DNA of 64,000 nt from Nemertoderma westbladi (GCA_032718475.1 JAUCBJ010000742.1:1-64000), one strand, 5' to 3'; counted from the first letter of the stretch, positions 21,401-33,299 are shown. Program-made: numbers and translations. Notes: a model not told the origin generated them from the sequence alone.

Positions 21401-24400
21401 AAACCTACCAGTATCCCTTTTAGGTTCCCTCCATCCGTCCCCAACTCCAGTAAACCTACCAGTATCCCTTTTAGGTTCCCTCCATCCGTCCCCAACTCCA
21501 GTAAACCAACCAGTATCCCTTTTAGGTTCCCTCCTTCCCCAACTCCAGTAAACCAACCAGTATCCATTTTAGGTTCCCTCCATCCCCAACTCCAGTAAAC
21601 CTACCAGTATCCCTTTTAGGTTCCTTCCATCCCCAACTCCAGTAAACCTACCAGTATCCCTTTTAGGTTCCCTCCATCCGTCCCCAACTCCAGTAAACCT
21701 ACCAGTATCCCTTTTAGGTTCCCTCCATCCGTCCCCAACTCCAGTAAACCAACCAGTATCCCTTTTAGGTTCCCTCCTTCCCCAACTCCAGTAAACCTAC
21801 CAGTATCCCTTTTAGGTTCCCTCCATCCGTCCCCAACTCCAGTAAACCTACCAGTATCCCTTTTAGGTTCCCTCCATCCGTCCCCAACTCCAGTAAACCA
21901 ACCAGTATCCCTTTTAGGTTCCCTCCTTCCCCAACTCCAGTAAACCTACCAGTATCCCTTTTAGGTTCCTTCCATCCCCAACTCCAGTAAACCTACCAGT
22001 ATCCCTTTTAGGTTCCCTCCATCCGTCCCCAACTCCAGTAAACCTACCAGTATCCCTTTTAGGTTCCCTCCTTCCCCAACTCCAGTAAACCTACCAGTAT
22101 CCCTTTTAGATTCCCTCCATCCCCAACTCCAGTAAACCTACCAGTATCCCTTTTAGGTTCCCTCCATCCCCAACTCCAGTAAACCTACCAGTCCCTTTTA
22201 GGTTCCCTCCGTCCCCAACTCCAGTAAACCTACCAGTATCACTTTTAGGTTCCCTCCGTCCCCAACTCCAGTAAACCTACCAGTGTCCCTTTTAGGTTCC
22301 CTCCATCCGTCCCCAACTCCAGTAAACCTACCAGTATCCCTTTTAGATTCCCTCCATCCCCAACTCCAGTAAACCTACCAGTATCCCTTTTAGGTTCCCT
22401 CCATCCCCAACTCCAGTAAACCTACCAGTATCCCTTTTAGGTTCCCTCCATCCCCAACTCCAGTAAACCTACCAGTATCCCTTTTAGGTTCCCTCCGTCC
22501 CCAAGTCCAGTAAACCTACCAGTATCCCTTTTAGGTTCCCTCCTTCCCCAACTCCAGTAAACCTACCAGTATCCCTTTTAGATTCCCTCCATCCCCAACT
22601 CCAGTAAACCTACCAGTATCCCTTTTAGATTCCTTCCATCCCCAACTCCAGTAAACCTACCAGTATCCCTTTTAGGTTCCCTCCGTCCCCAACTCCAGTA
22701 AACCTACCAGTATCCCTTTTAGGTTCCCTCCTTCCCCAACTCCAGTAAACCTACCAGTATCCCTTTTAGATTCCCTCCATCCCCAACTCCAGTAAACCTA
22801 CCAGTATCCCTTTTAGGTTCCCTCCATCCCCAACTCCAGTAAACCTACCAGTATCCCTTTTAGGTTCCCTCCGTCCCCAACTCCAGTAAACCTACCAGTA
22901 TCACTTTTAGGTTCCCTCCGTCCCCAACTCCAGTAAACCTACCAGTGTCCCTTTTAGGTTCCCTCCATCCGTCCCCAACTCCAGTAAACCTACCAGTATC
23001 CCTTTTAGATTCCCTCCATCCCCAACTCCAGTAAACCTACCAGTATCCCTTTTAGGTTCCCTCCATCCCCAACTCCAGTAAACCTACCAGTATCCCTTTT
23101 AGGTTCCCTCCATCCCCAACTCCAGTAAACCTACCAGTGTCCCTTTTAGGTTCCCTCCATCCCCAACTCCAGTAAACCTACCAGTATCCCTTTTAGGTTC
23201 CCTCCATCCCCAACTCCAGTAAACCTACCAGTATCCCTTTTAGGTTCCCTCCGTCCCCAACTCCAGTAAACCTACCAGTATCCCTTTTAGGTTCCCTCCA
23301 TCCCCAACTCCAGTAAACCTACCAGTATCCCTTTTAGGTTCCCTCCATCCCCAACTCCAGTAAACCTACCAGTATCCCTTTTAGGTTCCCTCCGTCCCCA
23401 ACTCCAGTAAACCTACCAGTATCCCTTTTAGGTTCCCTCCGTCCCCAACTCCAGTAAACCTACCAGTGTCCCTTTTAGGTTCCCTCCATCCGTCCCCAAC
23501 TCCAGTAAACCTACCAGTATCCCTTTTAGATTCCCTCCATCCCCAACTCCAGTAAACCTACCAGTATCCCTTTTAGGTTCCCTCCGTCCCCAACTCCAGT
23601 AAACCTACCAGTATCCCTTTTAGGTTCCCTCCTTCCCCAACTCCAGTAAACCTACCAGTATCCCTTTTAGGTTCCCTCCATCCCCAACTCCAGTAAACCA
23701 ACCAGTATCCCTTTTAGGTTCCCTCCATCCGTCCCCAACTCCAGTAAACCTACCAGTATCCCTTTTAGGTTCCCTCCATCCCCAACTCCAGTAAACCAAC
23801 CAGTATCCCTTTTAGGTTCCCTCCATCCGTCCCCAACTCCAGTAAACCTACCAGTATCCCTTTTAGATTCCCTCCATCCCCAACTCCAGTAAACCTACCA
23901 GTATCCCTTTTAGGTTCCCTCCATCCGTCCCCAACTCCAGTAAACCTACCAGTATCCCTTTTAGGTTCCCTCCGTCCCCAACTCCAGTAAACCTACCAGT
24001 ATCCCTTTTAGGTTCCCTCCTTCCCCAACTCCAGTAAACCTACCAGTATCCCTTTTAGGTTCCCTCCATCCCCAACTCCAGTAAACCAACCAGTATCCCT
24101 TTTAGGTTCCCTCCATCCGTCCCCAACTCCAGTAAACCTACCAGTATCCCTTTTAGATTCCCTCCATCCCCAACTCCAGTAAACCTACCAGTATCCCTTT
24201 TAGGTTCCCTCCGTCCCCAACTCCAGTAAACCTACCAGTATCCCTTTTAGGTTCCCTCCTTCCCCAACTCCAGTAAACCTACCAGTATCCCTTTTAGGTT
24301 CCCTCCATCCCCAACTCCAGTAAACCAACCAGTATCCCTTTTAGGTTCCCTCCATCCGTCCCCAACTCCAGTAAACCTACCAGTATCCCTTTTAGGTTCC

Positions 24401-27400
24401 CTCCATCCCCAACTCCAGTAAACCAACCAGTATCCCTTTTAGGTTCCCTCCATCCGTCCCCAACTCCAGTAAACCTACCAGTATCCCTTTTAGATTCCCT
24501 CCATTCCCAACTCCAGTAAACCTACCAGTATCCCTTTTAGATTCCCTCCATCCCCAACTCCAGTAAACCTACCAGTATCCCTTTTAGGTTCCCTCCATCC
24601 CCAACTCCAGTAAACCTACCAGTATCCCTTTTAGGTTCCCTCCATCCGTCCCCAACTCCAGTAAACCTACCAGTATCCCTTTTAGATTCCCTCCATTCCC
24701 AACTCCAGTAAACCTACCAGTATCCCTTTTAGATTCCCTCCATCCCCAACTCCAGTAAACCTACCAGTATCCCTTTTAGGTTCCCTCCATCCGTCCCCAA
24801 CTCCAGTAAACCTACCAGTATCCCTTTTAGATTCCCTCCATCCCCAACTCCAGTAAACCTACCAGTATCCCTTTTAGATTCCCTCCATCCCCAACTCCAG
24901 TAAACCTACCAGTATCCCTTTTAGGTTCCCTCCATCCGTCCCCAACTCCAGTAAACCTACCAGTATCCCTTTTAGGTTCCCTCCATCCCCAACTCCAGTA
25001 AACCTACCAGTATCCCTTTTAGGTTCCCTCCATCCGTCCCCAACTCCAGTAAACCTACCAGTATCCCTTTTAGATTCCCTCCATTCCCAACTCCAGTAAA
25101 CCTACCAGTATCCCTTTTAGATTCCCTCCATCCCCAACTCCAGTAAACCTACCAGTATCCCTTTTAGGTTCCCTCCATCCCCAACTCCAGTAAACCTACC
25201 AGTATCCCTTTTAGGTTCCCTCCGTCCCCAACTCCAGTAAACCTACCAGTATCACTTTTAGGTTCCCTCCGTCCCCAACTCCAGTAAACCTACCAGTGTC
25301 CCTTTTAGGTTCCCTCCATCCGTCCCCAACTCCAGTAAACCTACCAGTATCCCTTTTAGGTTCCCTCCATCCCCAACTCCAGTAAACCTACCAGTATCCC
25401 TTTTAGGTTCCCTCCGTCCCCAACTCCAGTAAACCAACCAGTATCCCTTTTAGGTTCCCTCCATCCGTCCCCAACTCCAGTAAACCTACCAGTATCCCTT
25501 TTAGGTTCCCTCCATCCCCAACTCCAGTAAACCTACCAGTATCCCTTTTAGGTTCCCTCCGTCCCCAACTCCAGTAAACCTACCAGTATCCCTTTTAGGT
25601 TCCCTCCGTCCCCAACTCCAGTAAACCAACCAGTATCCCTTTTAGGTTCCCTCCATCCGTCCCCAACTCCAGTAAACCTACCAGTATCCCTTTTAGGTTC
25701 CCTCCATCCCCAACTCCAGTAAACCTACCAGTATCCCTTTTAGGTTCCCTCCGTCCCCAACTCCAGTAAACCAACCAGTATCCCTTTTAGGTTCCCTCCA
25801 TTCCCAACTCCAGTAAACCTACCAGTATCCCTTTTAGGTTCCCTCCGTCCCCAACTCCAGTAAACCAACCAGTATCCCTTTTAGGTTCCCTCCATCCGTC
25901 CCCAACTCCAGTAAACCTACCAGTATCCCTTTTAGATTCCCTCCATCCCCAACTCCAGTAAACCTACCAGTATCCCTTTTAGGTTCCCTCCGTCCCCAAC
26001 TCCAGTAAACCTACCAGTATCCCTTTTAGGTTCCCTCCTTCCCCAACTCCAGTAAACCTACCAGTATCCCTTTTAGGTTCCCTCCATCCCCAACTCCAGT
26101 AAACCAACCAGTATCCCTTTTAGGTTCCCTCCATCCGTCCCCAACTCCAGTAAACCTACCAGTATCCCTTTTAGGTTCCCTCCATCCCCAACTCCAGTAA
26201 ACCAACCAGTATCCCTTTTAGGTTCCCTCCATCCGTCCCCAACTCCAGTAAACCTACCAGTATCCCTTTTAGATTCCCTCCATTCCCAACTCCAGTAAAC
26301 CTACCATTATCCCTTTTAGATTCCCTCCATCCCCAACTCCAGTAAACCTACCAGTATCCCTTTTAGGTTCCCTCCATCCCCAACTCCAGTAAACCTACCA
26401 GTATCCCTTTTAGGTTCCCTCCGTCCCCAACTCCAGTAAACCTACCAGTATCACTTTTAGGTTCCCTCCGTCCCCAACTCCAGTAAACCTACCAGTGTCC
26501 CTTTTAGGTTCCCTCCATCCGTCCCCAACTCCTGTAAACCTACCAGTATCCCTTTTAGGTTCCCTCCATCCGTCCCCAACTCCAGTAAACCTACCAGTAT
26601 CCCTTTTAGATTCCCTCCATCCCCAACTCCAGTAAACCTACCAGTGTCCCTTTTAGGTTCCCTCCATCCGTCCCCAACTCCAGTAAACCTACCAGTATCC
26701 CTTTTAGATTCCCTCCATCCCCAACTCCAGTAAACCTACCAGTATCCCTTTTAGGTTCCCTCCATCCCCAACTCCAGTAAACCTACCAGTATCCCTTTTA
26801 GGTTCCCTCCATCCCCAACTCCAGTAAACCTACCAGTGTCCCTTTTAGGTTCCCTCCATCCCCAACTCCAGTAAACCTACCAGTATCCCTTTTAGGTTCC
26901 CTCCATCCCCAACTCCAGTAAACCTACCAGTATCCCTTTTAGGTTCCCTCCGTCCCCAACTCCAGTAAACCTACCAGTATCCCTTTTAGGTTCCCTCCAT
27001 CCCCAACTCCAGTAAACCTACCAGTATCCCTTTTAGGTTCCCTCCATCCCCAACTCCAGTAAACCTACCAGTATCCCTTTTAGGTTCCCTCCGTCCCCAA
27101 CTCCAGTAAACCTACCAGTGTCCCTTTTAGGTTCCCTCCATCCGTCCCCAACTCCAGTAAACCTACCAGTATCCCTTTTAGATTCCCTCCATTCCCAACT
27201 CCAGTAAACCAACCAGTATCCCTTTTAGGTTCCCTCCATCCCCAACTCCAGTAAACCTACCAGTATCCCTTTTAGGTTCCCTCCATCCCCAACTCCAGTA
27301 AACCTACCAGTATCCCTTTTAGATTCCCTCCATCCCCAACTCCAGTAAACCTACCAGTATCACTTTTAGGTTCCCTCCATCCATCCCCAACTCCAGTAAA

Positions 27401-28703
27401 CCTACCAGTATCCCTTTTAGATTCCCTCCATCCATCCCCAACTCCAGTAAACCTACCAGTATCCCTTTTAGGTTCCCTCCATCCCCAACTCCAGTAAACC
27501 TACCAGTATCCCTTTTAGGTTCCCTCCATCCCCAACTCCAGTAAACCTACCAGTATCCCTTTTAGGTTCCCTCCATCCCCAACTCCAGTAAACCTACCAG
27601 TATCCCTTTTAGGTTCCCTCCATCCCCAACTCCAGTAAACCTACCAGTATCCCTTTTAGGTTCCCTCCATCCCCAACTCCAGTAAACCTACCAGTATCCC
27701 TTTTAGATTCCCTCCATCCCCAACTCCAGTAAACCTACCAGTATCCCTTTTAGGTTCCCTCCATCCCCAACTCCAGTAAACCTACCAGTATCCCTTTTAG
27801 GTTCCCTCCATCCCCAACTCCAGTAAACCTACCAGTATCCCTTTTAGGTTCCCTCCATCCCCAACTCCAGTAAACCTACCAGTATCCCTTTTAGGTTCCC
27901 TCCATCCCCAACTCCAGTAAACCTACCAGTATCACTTTTAGGTTCCCTCCATCCCCAACTCCAGTAAACCTACCAGTGTCCCTTTTAGGTTCCCTCCATC
28001 CCCAACTCCAGTAAACCTACCAGTATCACTTTTAGGTTCCCTCCATCCCCAACTCCAGTAAACCTACCAGTGTCCCTTTTAGGTTCCCTCCATCCCCAAC
28101 TCCAGTAAACCTACCAGTATCCCTTTTAGGTTCCCTCCATCCCCAACTCCAGTAAACCTACCAGTGTCCCTTTTAGGTTCCCTCCATCCCCAACTCCAGT
28201 AAACCTACCAGTATCCCTTTTAGGTTCCCTCCATCCCCAACTCCAGTAAACCTACCAGTGTCCCTTTTAGGTTCCCTCCATCCCCAACTCCAGTAAACCT
28301 ACCAGTATCCCTTTTAGGTTCCCTCCGTCCCCAACTCCAGTAAACCTACCAGTATCCCTTTTAGGTTCCCTCCATCCGTCCCCAACTCCAGTAAACCTAC
28401 CAGTATCCCTTTTAGGTTCCCTCCATCCCCAACTCCAGTAAACCTACCAGTATCCCTTTTAGGTTCCCTCCATCCCCAACTCCAGTAAACCCACCAGTAT
28501 CCCTTTTAGGTTCCCTCCATCCATCCCCAACTCCAGTAAACCTACCAGTATCCCTTTTAGGTTCCCTCCATCCCCAACTCCAGTAAACCTACCAGTATCC
28601 CTTTTAGGTTCCCTCCGTCCCCAACTCCAGTAAACCTACCAGTATCCCTTTTAGGTTCCCTCCATCACCAACTCCAGTATAAACCTACCAGTATCCCTTT
28701 TAG
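15437..28703 (+). repeat. Array 1, right part: 47/51-bp minisatellite up to the exon acceptor
   Basis: This is the same unit family as on the other side of the transposon. The first 700 bp hold several shortened units (AACCTATCCCTTTTA). Later blocks show higher-order patterns with variants such as CTCCTTCCCC, AGATTCC, CCATCCCCAACTCAGTA and CAGTGTCCC. TTTTAG is nearly constant; TTTTGGG and TTTTATG exceptions occur (near 15643, 20312 and 20407). The last full unit before the exon has an extra AT (CCAGTATAAACC). The part is about 13.3 kb, or about 280 units by division; with the left part, about 480 units. Confidence 0.97.
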
Positions 28704-28704
28704 G
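28692..28704 (+). other. 3' splice site inside the last array 1 unit
   Basis: TATCCCTTTTAG|G has a pyrimidine tract directly before AG at 28702-28703. It is the same sequence that recurs in every array 1 unit. The frame that is open downstream is closed just before this point by the TAG itself, so an acceptor is needed here or a little further down. The only other local option, CCTCTGGAG at 28765-28773, would not fit the inferred phase. Confidence 0.65.
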
Positions 28705-28908
28705 TTCCCTCCATCCCCAACTCCACTAAACCTCCCACTATCTCCATCGATTCGGGCTCCTCCGCCTCTGGAGATTCGTCTTCCTCTTCGATGGAAGTCG
28801 ACGATATCAGTGACGACGACAACCGACTACAAGGGGAGGCTGCGGCCCTAGACTGCCCCCACCGCTGTCTCACACAAGTATACGATCTGGCACAACAGAT
28901 AATGGCAG
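28704..28908 (+). CDS. CAMTA: CAMTA exon: Ser-rich/acidic region and start of the AMPERIK motif
   Basis: The frame is open from the acceptor to the donor GCAG|GTTAG (GT at 28909). It encodes a Pro/Ser-rich start derived from the repeat unit, then a Ser run, an acidic patch (MEVDDISDDDN) and DLAQQIMA. Joined to the next exon in phase 1 it gives LAQQIMA-AMPERIK. This matches the conserved LAEQI..A/T-P-E/D-R-I-K stretch located between the ankyrin and IQ parts of animal CAMTAs. The first 42 bases differ from an array 1 unit at only about four positions, so the exon start is either the founder of the array or an exonised last unit. Confidence 0.75.
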
Positions 28909-29001
28909 GTTAGATATTACAAGTTATTGTTTCAATAATTAACAATTCTTGGTATTAATCAACCTGTGTTCTATATTAATCCGCGCATTATTCTTCCATA
29001 G
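28909..29001 (+). other. Short 93-bp intron
   Basis: Donor GTTAGA and acceptor TTCTTCCATAG bound an AT-rich 93-bp intron. Splicing joins ..GCA G and CG ATG.. into an alanine codon and restores AMPERIK. The small size contrasts sharply with the 26-kb and more than 32-kb introns of the same gene. Confidence 0.75.
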
Positions 29002-29146
29002 CGATGCCTGAACGAATCAAACACCATCTGGCGGTGAACCATGGAACCTACAGTCCGGATTCCTTGTTCTGGAATCAGACTGATGGGCACCCGGAAGATG
29101 AGTTCACATCCATATCTGAGTTCTCTGACGTCACATACAACAGCAG
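29002..29146 (+). CDS. CAMTA: CAMTA exon starting with MPERIK
   Basis: The exon opens in phase 1, encodes MPERIKHHLAVNHGTYSPDS and continues as an acidic/Ser region (DEFTSISEFSDVTYNS). It ends at AACAGCAG|GTACAC in phase 2. MPERIK is the best single identity marker for CAMTA in the window. The region corresponds to the segment between ankyrin repeats and IQ motifs in the human proteins. Confidence 0.75.
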
Positions 29147-31490
29147 GTACACATTATTTAACAGTAATCAGTGAACCTGTGTTTGGGTATATTATTTAAC
29201 AGTAATCAGAATGATTTTGAAATGAAACGGAATGATTTTGAGTCCTTTTGGTTAGGGCAGTTGATATACTTTATATATTTTTGGTAATAATAATTAATAA
29301 TATATATATTGCGCCTTTCTAAGTGGGATTTCAAGGAAGCTTAGTGCAGTTGTACTGTACAATAATGGGCAATATTTGCTATTATAAAAAAAACTTTGCA
29401 CAAAGTAAAACAAAGTAGAAATTCCAGTAAAAACAATGTAATCGGTCATAGAGTAAAAAGTAAGCGCCCAAATGATTTAAAAAAATATAATTATATAAAC
29501 ATAATGTATATTTTTAAACTAATATGCGTAGGGAATATATTCTGAGAGAACTCTTTTAATGCTGAATTCAATGGTGCTATTGGTCGAGCTTAATAGGTCT
29601 TTGATTTATTTAAACAGACCAAAGAAAATTGTCCATCAGCCAGTATATTTCATCCGTATATTTACGACCACAAGAGCCAAAATCGAACTACTTCCAACAC
29701 CAATAAGCAGGAAATATTTCAGAATGTGTATAAAGTGGAAAAATAGCAGGAAGTATTAAATTGTGAAAGAGTGAAAATTAAAATCTATTATTAATGTCCA
29801 AAATTGCGTTCAATATAAAACATTTAATAATTTAATAATATAATTTACAAATCACAAAGTCACAATAACAAACACAATTTTAGTTCAAATCTTATTACCG
29901 GTATTACGATTTTATGACATTAATATGATGATATTTGAGTATTATATATAGTATATATACATAGTATTGAGTAGTATATTGAAGATATTTACTATTAAAA
30001 GTAAACTTTAGATAATAAATTAATAAAATAGGAAATTTCCGGAAAAATGTCTAGGAGGTTTCCTCAGGAAATCCCATTGAGAGACTGCTCCATGGAAATC
30101 AGAATGGGTTCCGTAAAGGTCGTGGGACCATGGAGCCCATTTTGGCACTTAGAAGGATAATTGAAGAGTTATCAAAAAAGAAAGATAGGCATCTGGCTGT
30201 CATCTTTGTTGACTTCTTCAAGGCCTTTGATTCAGTCTCTCGCTCACGTATGTTCAGCATACTTTCATTATATGGGATTCCTGATTAAATTATTGCAGCA
30301 ATCAGATCAGTATACGATGGTTCAACAACATTTGTGTCTACTGTTGACGGTGACACAGAACCATTTGAAGTGTTATGGGTCGTCCTCCAAGGAGACACAC
30401 TTGCACCATTCTTGTTCATTATTGTGGTTGACTATGTTCTACGCACGTCCTTAGATCATCATAATGATGATGGGGTAATGATAACTCCACCTACTGGCTC
30501 CAGAAGTCGAGGAAATCCTGTCAAGTACCTATCTGATCTAGACTTTGCTGATGACTTAGGAGTACTCTCAGAATCATTAGAGGGAGCCCAACGGCTCCTC
30601 AGCTCATTAGATCATGCTGCTTCTAGTGTTGGTCTTTATATTAAGGGGGTTATCACCCCAAATCTATTTTGTTTTTAATTTTTATAGCTACTGTTCTGAA
30701 TCTTTAACACAATTATCTGTGACCATTAACTAAGAAAACTGAATATGGATACCTTCGCAAACCATTTTCTTCGAAAAATTGGGGACTTTTTGTAGCAGTC
30801 TGTTTTTTTCAAAATTTGTAAGCTTATAGACACCTGAAGTTGTAGAAGCGAACTACCACAACTCTTACTACTAGAATCGGCGTGCTGCATTGCAGCTACA
30901 TTTTTAAGAATGCTGTGCCGGCTTATCGGCAAAATTGCACCGCCACAACTCCCTGTCACCCATGACATTTGCTAGATCATTCGCATCTTCAATGCCAGTG
31001 TCCTTTAAGATGGTATTTTTGGTACGATTGGTATATTATTAAAGATAAATTGCCGCAATATCGGCAAACTCTATTGATATTGGCTATTAATTTATATCAC
31101 TAAAATTTAATTTTATTCTATCTGTGTGTTGCGGAATTTTCTATTTTAGGATATAAGATCACTGGATGGCATTTTTTTGTATGTTGTTTTAGAAATCGAT
31201 GAAAGTTATTATATATTCTGACTATAAAGTTAGTAGGAATGTAATAAATAGGAATAACATAATATTATAAATAATTTCAGTTATTGAAATTATTTGTCAT
31301 AATTGTCATTATTTGACAATTATTTGTCACAGAGATTAATGCCGTCTTACTTTTCCTATATAATAAATATAGAGTTCATTTGATCGCTCTATACGGTAAA
31401 AGATAGTTCCGCTTTTAAAGTTTTATTGCATAAACTCTTCCCTTTTTCTCATCTCATATTCTGGAATTCGATTTGTTTTTATAGTTGCAG
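29147..31490 (+). other. 2.3-kb AT-rich intron with a LINE fragment
   Basis: The donor is GTACAC and the acceptor is TTTTTATAGTTGCAG. The sequence is strongly AT-rich. Apart from the reverse-transcriptase remnant at about 30064-30648, I see only simple sequence: TA-rich runs near 29290 and 29940, and ATTATTTGTCA direct repeats at about 31286-31330. Short open frames at 29559-29759 and on the minus strand at 30726-30968 show no family features. Confidence 0.65.
30064..30648 (+). pseudogene. Non-LTR retrotransposon (LINE) reverse transcriptase fragment
   Basis: One reading frame shows ordered reverse-transcriptase motifs: NQNGFRKGRGT (from about 30100), FVDFFKAFDSV (motif A), QGDTLAPFLFIIVVDYVLR (motif B) and LDFADDL (motif C). 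Translation is broken by a single TAA at 30286-30288, between motifs A and B, where one base change from AAA would explain it. Both the N-terminal side (endonuclease) and the thumb are missing. Similarity stops near GLYI at about 30645. It is a dead 5'- and 3'-truncated copy in the sense orientation of the host gene. The clade is not assigned. Confidence 0.85.
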
Positions 31491-31590
31491 GGCTTCGTCT
31501 GGGAGTCAGTTCAGTCCGGCTTCGTCAATGTACAGCTACAGTTCGGCTTCGGAGACGGATTGCTTTGCGTTAACCTACCACCCAGGACAG
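31491..31590 (+). CDS. CAMTA: CAMTA exon, Ser/Tyr-rich, ending in the founder of array 2
   Basis: With two bases from the previous exon, the sequence reads R-ASSGSQFSPASSMYSYSS, then ASETDCFALTYHPGQ, and ends in phase 0 at GGACAG|GTGAGA. The last 20 bases (31571-31590) match the array 2 unit at 18 positions, so the residues LTYHPGQ correspond to VNYNPGQ in the repeats. The acceptor is GTTGCAG (31489-31490). A second AG six bases upstream (TTTTTATAG) is also in frame and would add two residues. The exon should lie just before the IQ-motif region, which is not in the window. Confidence 0.65.
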
Positions 31591-31600
31591 GTGAGATATT
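31588..31600 (+). other. 5' splice site of the CAMTA exon, first of the array 2 series
   Basis: CAG|GTGAGATATT agrees well with the animal donor consensus (CAG|GTRAG). The identical core recurs every 31-33 bases for the remaining 32 kb. If this first site is skipped, the reading frame runs GQVRYW and then TAA within the first unit. Confidence 0.7.
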
Positions 31601-32930
31601 GGTAAACTACAACCCGGGACAGGTGAGATATTGGTAAACTACAACCCGGGACAGGTGAGATATTGGTAAACTACAACCCGGGACAGGTGAGATATTGGTA
31701 AACTACAACCCGGGACAGGTGAGATATTGGTAAACTACAACCCAGGACAGGTGAGATATTGGTAAACTACAACCCAGGGCAGGTGAGATATTGGTAAACT
31801 ACAACCCAGGGCAGGTGAGATATTGGTAAACTACAACCCAGGACAGGTGAGATATTGGTAAACTACAACCCAGGACAGGTGAGATATTGGTAAACTACAA
31901 CCCAGGGCAGGTGAGATATTGGTAAACTACAACCCAGGACAGGTGAGATATTGGTAAACTACAACCCAGGACAGGTGAGATATTGGTAAACTACAACCCA
32001 GGACAGGTGAGATATTGGGAAACTACAACCCAGGGCAGGTGAGATATTGGTAAACTACAACCCAGGTCAGGTGAGATATTGGTAAACTACAACCCAGGAC
32101 AGGTGAGATATTGGTAAACTACAACCCAGGGCAGGTGAGATATTGGTAAACTACAACCCAGGACAGGTGAGATATTGGTAAACTACAACCCAGGACAGGT
32201 GAGATATTGGTAAACTACAACCCAGGACAGGTGAGATATTGGGAAACTACAACCCAGGGCAGGTGAGATATTGGTAAACTACAACCCAGGACAGGTGAGA
32301 TATTGGTAAACTACAACCCAGGACAGGTGAGATATTGGTAAACTACAACCCAGGACAGGTGAGATATTGGTAAACTACAACCCAGGACAGGTGAGATATT
32401 GGTAAACTACAACCCAGGACAGGTGAGATATTGGTAAACTACAACCCAGGACAGGTGAGATATTGGTAAACTACAACCCAGGACAGGTGAGATATTGGTA
32501 AACTACAACCCAGGACAGGTGAGATATTGGGAAAATACAACCAGGACAGGTGAGATATTGGTAAACTACAACCCAGGACAGGTGAGATATTGGTAAACTA
32601 CAACCCAGGGCAGGTGAGATATTGGTAAACTACAACCCAGGACAGGTGAGATATTGGTAAACTACAACCCAGGACAGGTGAGATATTGGTAAACTACAAC
32701 CCAGGACAGGTGAGATATTGGTAAACTACAACCCAGGACAGGTGAGATATTGGTAAACTACAACCCAGGACAGGTGAGATATTGGTAAACTACAACCCAG
32801 GACAGGTGAGATATTGGTAAACTACAACCCAGGACAGGTGAGATATTGGTAAACTACAACCCAAGACAGGTGAGATATTGGTAAACTACAACCCAGGACA
32901 GGTGAGATATTGGTAAACTACAACCCAGGA
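31591..32930 (+). repeat. Array 2 exon-proximal block, nearly uniform GGTAAACTAC units
   Basis: About 42 units next to the exon are almost all of the 32-bp GGTAAACTAC type. The first four share a private CCCGGGACAG variant not seen elsewhere. The GCGAAAATAC type first appears near 32944. This suggests recent growth at the exon end. Confidence 0.8.
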
Positions 32931-33299
32931 CAGGTGAGATATTGCGAAAATACAACCCAGGACAGGTGAGATATTGCGAAAATACAACCAGGACAGGTGA
33001 GATATTGGGAAACTACAACCCAGGACAGGTGAGATATTGCGAAAATACAACCCAGGACAGGTGAGATATTGGGAAACTACAACCCAGGACAGGTGAGATA
33101 TTGGTAAACTACAACCCAGGGCAGGTGAGATATTGGTAAACTACAACCCAGGACAGGTGAGATATTGCGAAAATACAACCAGGACAGGTGAGATATTGGG
33201 AAACTACAACCCAGGGCAGGTGAGATATTGGTAAACTACAACCCAGGACAGGTGAGATATTGGTAAACTACAACCCAGGGCAGGTGAGATATTGGTAAA

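Noticed and set aside
29559-29759. Short frame of 66 codons in the AT-rich intron
   Set aside because: It has no recognisable features and sits in low-complexity AT-rich sequence.
30726-30968. Minus-strand frame of 80 codons downstream of the LINE fragment
   Set aside because: It has no recognised motif. It may be degenerate LINE or other repeat DNA, but nothing supports a gene.
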